Source: Liolophura sinensis
Taxonomy: Eukaryota; Mollusca; Polyplacophora; Chitonida; Chitonidae
Assembly (NCBI RefSeq): GCF_032854445.1
Contig: NC_088301.1
Location: 59,348,512 to 59,412,511 of the forward strand
Direction of reading: 5' to 3'
DNA: 64,000 nt
Shown: positions 42,401 to 54,400 of the stretch, piece after piece
Layout of the letters: each line of letters opens with the position of its first letter
Position numbering within the stretch: position 1 is the first letter of the stretch
Notes under the pieces: model-generated
Told to the model about the DNA's origin: nothing
Seen by the model: only the letters and a program-made list of their open reading frames with translations
Database searches by the model: none
Made by a program: the position numbers and the translations under genes

Positions 42401-45400
42401 ATCTGGCCGACCAATGCTAATGGCTTCTCCCACTTAGGCTGAATGTCATGTCCCACCCACCCACTCACACTTTACTGACATCTGGCCGACCAGCGCCAAT
42501 GGCTTCTCCCACTTATGCTGAATGTCATGTCCCATCCACCCACTCACACTATACTGACATCTGGCCGACTAATACTAATGGCTTCTCCCACTTATGCTGA
42601 ATGTCATGTCCCACCCACCCACTCACAGTATACTGACATCTGGCTGACCAATGAATGTCAAGTGAAAAGCATCACAGCTGCCGTTTGTGGCCTTAAGCAT
42701 CACCTAAAATGGAACTGAATCTGTTTCTCTTGATCAAGGAATGATTGTGATTACCAGAAATGGTAAAGTGCAATTTATTTGTCTAATAAATGATTACGCC
42801 AAATATAGGTCACTTGCTAAACATTCTTTGGTAACCACAGCTGAATTTCCTTAGCTGATGCTAAGGCCACAGAGGCACCACAGATGATTTAAGAGTAAAA
42901 TTCTGTAAAGCAAAGAAACAAATCTTTTGAATTATGGTGCTAATCTGGGCAGTAATATGACCATGGCCAGAGGCAGGTCTAAAGATCGGCTAGAGACTTT
43001 TTGTCATCAAATCAGGATTAGCTGGTGTGAAATCAATAGTACTAAAATATGCCCCTGTCTGGTCAGCATTCTGTCACACTAATCATGTACAGACCAGAGA
43101 AAAACCAAAGCCATACAAAAATGTGAACTGTAACCAACATACATGTGATACAGAATCTGTGAGGATATCCGAGTTTGCAATGGGGTGTACAAAACCCCTT
43201 TAAGAGTATTTCTATACACAGGCAATAACCTGGACTATCATACTGAAGATGGAACTCCTAAACATGTAAGTATAATTCACACACATCATTACACAGCTGC
43301 CCCCCAGTGATATATTCCCAAAACAAATGATTATGGCTTCAGTTTAATAATGTTTGCATGATGCAGCTCATTAGCAAGTTTTGCAATCTCAAATAACAAG
43401 CAGATAAATATAGTATCCGGACAAAATGAAAAATATTTCAAGATTCTATGATTGGATGCAGTTCTAAACTGCTTTATTTTCCGGCTTACAAAAAACTGGC
43501 TTATGGCCGTGAATGACACGAAAGCAAAAACTTGGCGCAAATGAAAAACAGTGCTCACCTATGACATGACAGAGGATATTATGTGAATTGAACAGATAAC
43601 ACATGACAAATAATGTATATGACAAGATGATATGGGTTTTTTTCGTGACATTCTGAATCTATTGCAATATTGTAATATTTTCAAAAATTAAGAAGTAATC
43701 AATATTTGTGCAGAATAACTATTAAATGGAGAGTGCTTAATGTCACTGCCAGAAGGCTAATGACCCTACATTCTCAGTCTGTTTAACTGTGTCTGTGCCA
43801 CTGACAATTAACAATTTCTTCCCTAAATGCAGCGCTAAACACTTTGGTCGTTCACTTAAAGCACCACTCCACCAAGAATTTAACTAAAAGGCTCCATGTA
43901 AAACTATTTGTGTTAACAGAAATTCTCAGCTCTTAATTGGTTACATCCAGAAAATATGCTCAAGCCGTCACTAACATGCACAATCTCAAGGCTAAGCAGA
44001 AATTTCAGACATGCTTACCATAAATAACACAGGGCAGGCAGCACGGGAAGATGAGCACTACTTATTTGTTAGTTATAATCCCACGATAGCCTGATGATGA
44101 CATTACTTTATGACAATGAAATTACTCTGACAAAACACAACTTACTCTGTGGTTATGATTATTAAAACTGAAGTAAAACAGTAAGAAATGAACACAATGA
44201 ATGAGGAAAACAAACCAATCTCTCACCTATTGGCTGTAAAATTTTCCTCTTGGAGTTGAATGTTCGAGCAACTCCTGCTAGTGTCAGAACTCTGGTTTCA
44301 GCCCATTGTTTCTCCGCAGTGTCTCGTGAATGGTGGATCAAAATGTTTCCTGTCGTGGCATCATCCTTACATGATGATGCCTGGCTGGATAGCTCCTTTA
44401 CCCGCTCCAACAATGGGAATAGCACCTAATTTGAGGAACAAACAAAGTCATGAATTATTCTGTTTTAACAGTCCTGTGTAACAACAGGGTTGAATACTGT
44501 AAATGCGGTGTCATGATGATCCCACTCCTCTACATTTCGTATTTAACAAATCAAACGAACAAGTAAAACGGAAGTGTGATTTTCACAACGAGCTACAGGA
44601 GACAATGTCTATTATGGTTCCTTTGTAAACATAAAAATTTATATTTTCCACAAATGTCATATTGTTTCAAGTGACATCAAGAAAAACCATTCAAGCAGAG
44701 CATGTGCACTAAATGGTAATTGTGCACTAACTGGTAATTGTGCACAATATGTATGGGTGCACATCATTCTACTCTTTAGCACCCAATGTATGCACATATA
44801 TGTACACCATATAGCCAAAGTGTACGTAATATTTAAACAACTCTATGTTTCAGCCACTGAAGATCGTGTATAGTGAGCAGGTTTTCTGATGTATAATGGG
44901 AACAAGCAGTCACAGGTGTGTTTCAAGTAAGCAATATCAGTTATGCAAGTAGCCCATCAAACTAAAATCATTCTCTTGATTATTCCTCTTGAAGTTCCAA
45001 ATTAAAATCCCTGATTTATGAACATACATTTTTGTTTTTTTCTTGAACAAGAAACATGACTTTAACCGATTTAAATGTGAGATAATTGTTTCGCGACATC
45101 ATTTTTAAGCAAGGAGACAACTCCTATAAACCAGCACATTGTTTTAGATAACAAGTGTAGAATTGCTTACAACCACATGTTGTTCCTTATTGCCACATAA
45201 ACAACATCACATAAACAATTAGGTTATTTAATCTTATCATCAACATTTGTCATCTTCAAGGCCAACTGGTTAGTGTGCTGGCACAACACAATGACTCAGG
45301 AGACTCACCAATACAGTTGCAATACAGCTGAGAGTTCAAGTCCAACTGACACATTGGCTTCAGCATTTCATAAGTGAAATATTCTTAAATACGACATAAT

Positions 45401-48400
45401 AACATCAATCAAATAAATAAATAAATAAACTTAACAAGAAGGTTCACACATATGTTACTACAGAAGCAAAACGATCATAAGTCACAATGAATACAATCAC
45501 AATTTCCGTTACATCCTAGCTCATTTAGATGCTGTTGTCTGTTAAAACAGAAGACAGCCAACATACCAACCCATCGTGATTAGCAAGCAAAGACAAATAT
45601 TTACAAACCTTCCACAGAACATCTTTCCAGGTTGCTTTTTGCAGCAGAATGCCATGAGCTGATATTGTAGAAAACAGCGTCTGACCGGCGCTTTTCCGGA
45701 CAGCTGGCCTCGAGTCAACACACAGATCACCGATCTTCATGAATAAGCACATCCACAGTCCATCAAATGGATCCATGGAAATTTTCTCACTCTCAGGCGA
45801 AGTCTCCTTCAACTCCTTCTGTATTTTTTGTTGATTTTGATAGAAAAAGTCAGAAATATTCCACTGTGGAGAGAAAAATAGAACGGCTTCATGAAACGCT
45901 TTGAAAAACAATGATGTACAGTAGATAATGAAATGTAGGGAATGGAGTGTTTAATAACTACAACGAAAAACAAAGATATACAGTAGATAATGAAATGTAG
46001 AGAATGGAGTGTTTAATAACTACAACAAAAAATAATGATGTACAGTAGACAATGAAATGTAGAGAATGGAGTGTGTACTAACTACAACGAAAAACAAAGA
46101 TATACAGTAGACAATGAAATGTAGAGAATGGAGTGTTTAATAACTACAACGAAAAACAAAGGTGTACAGTAGATAATGAAATGTAGAGAATGGAGTGTTT
46201 AATAACTACAACGAAAAACAAAGATATACAGCAGATAATGAAATGTAGGGAATGGAGTGTTTAATAACTACAACGAAAAACAAAGGTGTACAGTAGATAA
46301 TGAAATGTAGAGAATGGAGTGTTTAATAACTACAACGAAAAACAAAGATATACAGTAGATAATGAAATGTAGAGAATGGAGTGTTTAATAACTACAACAA
46401 AAAACAAAGGTGTACAGTAGATAATGAAATGTAGGGAATGGAGTGTTTAATAACTACAACGAAAAACAAAGGTGTACAGTAGATAATGAAATGTAGGGAA
46501 TGGAGTGTTTAATAACTAAAACGAAAAACAAAGATATACAGCAGATAATGAAATCTAGAGAATGGAGTGTTTAATACACCTACCACTAATGACTAAGAAA
46601 CCAAAAAGTGTACATCAACTGTGGGAATGCATACTCTAATCCTAAAAGCCACAGTGTTTTGGTTACTAAGACAGTACATTACCTCTCCACCTTGTTACAA
46701 ATGATTAGATTGATTAGATTTCATTTATTGCTGGTCACCTAAACCCATAAAGAAATCTTTAAATGGTTGAGCTGGGTTTACTGCATAGTGGACAAAAAAG
46801 CTCCAGCCTAAAGGTATGATTTGTTTACATAAAAAAACATGTTGATTACAAAAATATCCTGCCAAGTTATCAGACGTTTTTCTTTCTACTGTTGTATATA
46901 TGTTTCTAAAAAGTGGATCACCCAGTGAGTACAAGTTCAAACCTCATGTATATAAAGCATGAGCATTTTAGCATCTATCACCACATGTCCTCAAGGAAAT
47001 AATTATCGATAATTACAATTCATGTGGTGTAGATATAAGCAGTTGTGGTATTTTAAAGAGAAGAAAAAATCTCTGCATCATTGATAGCATCCAAATCTTC
47101 TCTGGATATGAATCTACAAGACTCTACCAGGAATATGCATTAAAAGATGTTGTGACCTCTAAGGGAAGCAGGTACATCTGTTAAGGCCAAGGAAATAAAG
47201 TTTCAGCCAACTACAAATAACTGATGAAACAGAAAAGCTGATCGGCAGCTGGATAAGTGCTTTCTGCCAAAGAAGCAAGTTCCACGTCACAGGACTTAGT
47301 CTGAAGATGCCAAACACACGTGCAAAACCCTCAGATGTCAAGATGCACTTCTCAGTGAGTATGATGGGTAAAAGATAAAAAATGTGCAGTAGAGCAGTAA
47401 TGATATATATATATATAATTAATACCGAGACAAGAAGATAGAGGAACTATTCTCTTTAGGCTTGTCTCCCACGGAGAAGTCTAGGTTTGACAAAAGTAAG
47501 ATCAAAGAGATTCCTTCTGATCCCAGTAAAATCTGATATTAACACACAATGAGGTAGTTATTACAGTATAGTCGATCTAAAATTTACAGTATCACTTGAT
47601 TACTTTTAAGTCTGTCTTAATCTGAGAGCTCTGCTAATCTTTTAATGTTTTAAGGTTTGTATGGAAGATAGGAAGTAATATTTTATTTCCCTTACCTGCT
47701 TCTAAAAAGTTTAGGCCGCATACAGTCAGAAGATATCAACTGAGAATATAAGCTGTCAAAATCCAGACCAAAAATTCAAGAATTTGTACACAACTTTGTA
47801 CTTTTCTATCCCATTCCAAACAATCAAATAGTGTAAAACAAAATTCTTCATAAACTTAATGCCCACAGCGCCCTCCATGTGTACGTTTATCTAAGACATT
47901 GTCAAAATGGCCCAACTTTACTTCATATTCTGTGCTTTTACCACCTTTTTGACCTTTGACTTTTGTAAACTCTTACAGGATGGTCTTTTGAAAAGATTCC
48001 TCAAAGCTTCTCCAATTTTACTAAAATAATTTCATGTCCAGAACAGTCATATTGATGTGTGTATGTATTAAAATGTAGTAAGGGTTGCCTTTAACTGGTG
48101 CACAGGAAGTGTTAAGGATAGCATGTCAGTCTTGCTGTGTGGTACACGGTTTATGGTTCTAACAGTTCCCTAATAATAAACAGGTGTGTTTGCTTTAGTG
48201 TATCAAGGTTGTTATTCTCAGTAAGTTCAGAAAAAATCCATGTTCCCCATCAAATTATGGCCCTCACAGAAGTAACATATGCAAACTGTATATCTTTATA
48301 ATCTACAGAGGCACAGAGAGAGAAAAGCATTGCTAAACCTGTTACAAAAGTACTTTAGATACCGCCCTTCTGGAGCAACATTAGCAGGAACCATGTTTCA

Positions 48401-51400
48401 CATTTCTCCTGGAAAGCAACACATTAGAATGTAAAAAGGTATCTAAATACTTTATGACTACATTCCTCCAGTGCAAAACAGCACAGGGCAATGATTAAAA
48501 ATTTGAGGGCTACTGGAAAGGCCATATTTTTGTGAATCTAATTTGCATTATCAATAAATGAATGACACAACAGCTTCAGCTGTTGTACTTGGCAGATCAA
48601 CATCACTTCTGCTTTTCAACTCATTGTATAAAAATATATGCATCAATTCATACAATAAAATGGAAGTTCCAGGGTCTATTGGAAGAATTGAGCAGTTGTT
48701 CCATTAAACATGGAGAAAAAAACATTTACAGTGAATGGCCAAAAAATTGATACTTGATTCTTCATTATAATTCTGTCAAATAAAATCACATCCAATGAGG
48801 AGGCTAATAGTGATGGATTGAAGTTGCATTCTTAAAGCCTAAACACAAACACATATAGCACAAGGAAAATAATACACAATTTACTACAACTATGGCTAGC
48901 TCACATTCTTAACGTGAAATTCTGCTGTTATATTTTTTTCCTTTTTTTTTTTTTTGCTCCCAATTGCCAATTTGTTAACGTTTTCAGCTGCTATGGAATG
49001 TCAATAGCGTATTTTTTTCAGCAATATCACAAGAATTTGTAGATCAACACGTTTTGGACCTTTCTTAGCATTCCAGTGGCATCAGCCTGATGACAAAACA
49101 CGCCAACATCATGTGCTCTGCAGCCCTAGCACACAAAATTGGCCAGAGACTGTTTATTACCTTAAGACATACTAGCAGCTGATCCCAAGACTAACCCATC
49201 AGCCCAAGTAAACTTGATAGGCGTGAACAAGAAACACTGACGCACCTGCGTCTCATTTCTACTGAACTCAGGAGGAGGAACTAGCTATGCAGGATAAACA
49301 GGTTTGTATCAAGTGAACAAAGAATGTATTGCAAATAAATCACGAAAGATACTACTGCTTATCTCATGTGTACAATAACAAACCATTTGTGAGATAAGAG
49401 CTATCGTTACAAGCCTTACACCATGTGCACTGTTCTTCTTTCTTCTGTTGCTATCTTATAAGAGATGATCACCATACATGTCTCAAGGCATGTTTGCTCT
49501 CTCTAGAATCCAAGTTTAAATGCATCCCGTTATATAAAATAGAAAATGAGATGATAAAAAAATCTTATTGCAGGATTTTCATTTATAGCAAAAGAAAACT
49601 ATTCCATAAACAAAACAACTATGCCTGAATCGAAAATGTTTGAACATAAAATAAAGATGATGTTTATAATCCTAAACAAAAGAATATCACAAGGGAGATA
49701 AACACCATCAAATTCTGTCTTGGAAAGTTGATGGAGACAGTGTCACTGTGACAGTGGGTTATCACCAATGAGTGTGAGCTCCCTGATGCTCCAGGTACAG
49801 CAGTTCAACCTTTTCACATATGAAAGATCCACTTTCAGTGTGATTTATGCATCTTTTCAATTTGATTTTGGGGACAAAACTACGTTGGTGGGTTGGCCAA
49901 TTTCAAGGCTTCACAAAAAACTAATTTTATCAGTGTACATAAACTTAAATAGCCCAAGAATTTGCTTGAATAAACATGTTACAAATATGTGAAAAGGTTG
50001 AAGTTTTACAGTAAATCAAATGAGTTGGGGGCAAATATTAAAAAACAAGAAATGGTCGATCTGTGTTAAAATTCGATAGTGCATATGACTGAAAACTGAG
50101 ACAATCACTTTGACCAAAAATATTCTGGTCTCTTGTATACATAGGCTTATAATTTCAAAACCTGATGCTGGTGACAGGAAGAAACACATTTGGCAAACAG
50201 TAAACAATATGCTCCTTTTCAATAATACGTAACAGATCTTGAGACGGCTTTTCCTTTAAATACACACCACACATGTACCTGCAGAGGTGGTAACCCATAA
50301 CAAGCTGGTGCTTGTTTCAGCTGATGAGTAAACAGTCCAGATTACTTGTTTATGAAACAGATGCAGAACATTGTGAATTGCGTACCTATCACATTTAAAC
50401 ACCTAAGTTTTGATATGCCCATCCAACAACAGGAAGGACTGTGGAAGATGATCATTCTATTTTTTTAACTGTTAAATGGGCCATACTGTATTGATTGGTG
50501 AGGGCCTTTCATTCCTCTAAATGGATGAAACATAGATGCCAAATAAAGTAACATACTAGAGCCAAATGCAAAACAGTTCTGAAACAACAAAATAAATTAA
50601 TCCCAGAAACTGTCCAGCATGTCTGACGCTGTAAAATGATTAAATGCACCTCACTGCACTTGCGTTTAAAGAGCTGTTCGAGATCCATGAGGAAACTAGA
50701 TTGAATTTTTTACATTCAAATTTTTCACGCAAAAAATGCCTTACAGAAAAGCATGTAGACAATGGTGCAAAAAACACTTTTTTTGTATCAGGCAAAACAC
50801 TATTTAACAGCTTATGATCAAAAAATCTAAAATTATCTTGTACAGCTTACTGTTAACTGAGGTGATGTGAACACATTCCTGATGTTCTTTTCAATCAAGC
50901 AAACATCATGTCAGTGGCTCAGGTAATTTAACTGGAATAAAACCAAAAAGTGCTCTTGAATGGTGTAAATGACAGAACTTAGGTTTCCACAGGATCCTTC
51001 AAGGCTTACAATAGAAGCATTCATACTTGGTAAAATGGTTTAAAGTTAGCGCAACAATCTAGATTCTCTTGATATTTATCAATTACTCTTCTTGGTAACA
51101 TTTACAAAGTCTTTGCAAAATTCTTCACATGTAACTAAGCACACATTAGTAGTTAACTTTCATAAATGTCTCGGGAACAGTGCTCCTTTTGCCTTATCTA
51201 TTCACTGATATCATAGCAAGAGCTTCTTGAAAAAAAAACACAAAACAAAAGGTCTTCCCAGTCTTCTTGAAAGTCTCAGTGTAGACATACAGTATGCCTA
51301 CATATTCTCAAACATGTTTCTATCAACTCTATAATAAACAAGGTTGTATATGTATATTTACTCTGATCTGTTTTGGTCTTTTTCCTCTATCATTACGCTA

Positions 51401-54400
51401 ACATGGCATTTATCATAAGCGAGCTACTCATACATATCAGATGTCTTATAGATTGGTTCCCAAAAGGCAAATACTATCAATTACCAATATCACAGTTAAT
51501 CGATATGCCAGTATCCTACCACATACCGTCTCAGTGTGATACACGACTCTGAGAATGGTCATCGCCACTGCGAAAGGGTCATGAAAGGTCAAGGTTAATT
51601 ACCATGACTCAGAGTATTAGAAAGAAACATTCTAAACTGATCAAAACCTATATTAAAAATTGTAATATGCTTATACTATGTAAGGAAAGAAAGTAAAAGA
51701 TAGGTGTACACTTTAATGTTTAATGAAGGGCACATTGCCTTAAACATGTTTTACATTGCGCTTTAAAGAAAACAACTAAAATTTCTAGGATATTTGACAG
51801 TAATATCTACTTTTATACCCCTTGTTTTACATATAAATTATACATGTATTAGATGCACCTTTCAACCGGAATGCTGTATTTTGTTGTCTTTTCCATGTTT
51901 TCCAAATTATCAGAACAAGATGGTAGTTAAAGTCATTTGGCCCACTATGTTAACCACATCAACTTATATACAAAGTTGATTATTCCTGTCTCAGCATCAA
52001 ATATTGCCTTTCTTTACGTAGCTCAGTTACAGAGTCACAGGAAGAGCTGATCTAGGCTTACTTTTCTCCCTTCATGCATCATTTTGTTGGGATGCACCTT
52101 GGAAGATATCTATTAGCAGCTTAATGAGAGAGTTCCATGTTTTGTGCCTTTGTTATGGCCAGCGGTGATTTAACACGTTCCCTGCTGTCAGCAAGACAAA
52201 CGCTTTTAAGCACTTGGAAACCTGTGAGTGCTTGGCACCACTCAAGAGGACAGCATTAAAAATACTCTATGACTTTATTGTAGGAATGCAATTTCCCTCC
52301 CAGCTCATTCTGCTCACACAAAGGTTTGTACTCACTTTTCATTCTACACTCCGTAACTGTTGTGCGAATGTAAAATATAAATAATACTTACATAGAAATT
52401 TCCATCAGGAATAATGGGATAACAAATCAGATCAGAGGTATATGTGATTTATATAATCACACAGTCACAAGTAAGTATATCACGGAGGCCGATAACAAAC
52501 GACAAAGAACAGAAACTGCAATTCCCAATGGTAATAGGTTTGTAATGTATATTTGCAAATGGGATGTTCTCTCCAGTCAGGTGGTTTGTTGTTTTCTCCG
52601 CTCTGTCATCCATAAATCTGAGAGTCGAGGTATAAGAGAAATATTCTTGAATATACAGCAAATAACCCATCAAGCATAAAACAAATGACACTTCTCCTTT
52701 TTTCTGGTCCCATGACAATGTAATTGTCTTTCTTTGATGGTGTGATGAGGTGAAGAAAACATACACCCAAATGTCTATTCAACTGGAGACATAAAATTCT
52801 TGAAATCGCTTGCAATTTTACTGGATTATTATATTGCAGTTACTGACACATCCGGGTATACTTAATTGAAGACAAAAGCTAAATTTATCCAAGGCAAGGA
52901 GAATGGGTGCCAGATAAACAATGAATCCTGTATACAGATCATAATTATAGATTTCAAAAACTGATATCATAGGTAAACACTTCCCCCATGTTGCCCACCT
53001 ACATGTGTAATTAAAATTAAATAAAGACAAAAACAGCTCTAAGAAATATAATGACAGATTACTAAAAACCATGACCACTTTTATTCTGTCAAACTACCAG
53101 TCCAACGGGATGCAGGCCGCTCAAGATTTTGGCATCATTTAAACACAGACAGCAGACAAGACATCCAGCCATATAAGCTCAGTGTTCACCGATGTCTACA
53201 ATTTGTATGTACCTCTGCAGATGCCTGAACCAGACAGAAATGACATGCTATTTCAGAGTTCATACCTTTGCCGGGTCTTTGGAAGCTATCCAGTTACTAA
53301 TTGCTGGGCGAACAGTCCATGGAAGAATGTCTACCAAAAACTTGGGGAAACATTATGGTAATAGCTCTTGGCAGGACTACTGCCACCAATGCATAGACAA
53401 TGATAGTGGGTGTTCATCAACATGTTTCAGAGACTTCAAATAAACCTTCCAAACATGCACAGGGACGCAAATAATACCAAAGCTTTAGTAACGAAAACTT
53501 TCATAAAGCTGAAAAGCCCTTGACAATTAGGAAAGCTGTTCTCTGCAAAGCCTAAATATATCATTACATCAAAATATGAAAATGACTTGATAATGTTTTC
53601 CCTTCAGTATTGAGTAGAGGATTATCCAGACAACAGAGCGGACTAGTCCGACTTAAAAATGCCAGGTGCTTTAAAGTCAATCCCTCAGAGTAAGGTACAA
53701 GACAGAAATAGACAAACTGGTGCACCACTGCAGAATCAACAAGTGGCCCCAGTGACGGGTATGATGGAAGAGGAATTCATCATCACATCTGGCCAGGAAC
53801 AATTTGTCTTCGGCAATTTGTGTGTAATTACAACACTTCTGTACTGCTTCCTGCTCATCAGGAACAGAGAGAGAATGTAAGATGTCAAGGGGAAGGACCA
53901 TTTTCAGGAAATTACACCCCTAGTTTTTTGACATATAAAACCAGGTGATAAGTGATTTTTAATCGAGAAATCTGTGAAGAAAAAGTACCTGTGAAGTTCT
54001 GAACTCTGAATACAAATTTTAACCATCAAAAATAAACTTTCAGGAATGACTTTTCTAATACAAAATGTAGTAACAAATTTTTTGAAGGGGCATCTTATAT
54101 TTTTACAAGATTATTTTTTAAAGGCTGACATTCTCTATACTAAGATGCTCACATTACAAATCTGCAAACTATGACGGTACTTTGTGTTATAATGAGTCAG
54201 TGGTCACTAAACTAGATCGCATGACATCTTCCAGATGGTGCCTGGTTTAAAGGGTCAATTTTTGCCTTGTACAACCCTTTCTTTCAAGTGCTGTTCTGTG
54301 AGTTCAACCATCTTGTGTGTATGTTTAGTAACATGTCAGATTACGTTACCTGTTTGCTTTCTCGACAATAAAACCTCACATTCTGGAATAAATAATGCTT

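Noticed and set aside
37303-42650. CRISPR-like or coding reading of the repeat array
   Set aside because: There are no unique spacers, monomers are contiguous, and 79 bp does not keep a frame.
52449-52766. 105-codon minus-strand frame
   Set aside because: Overlaps a SINE-tail fragment near 52630; no recognised domain.
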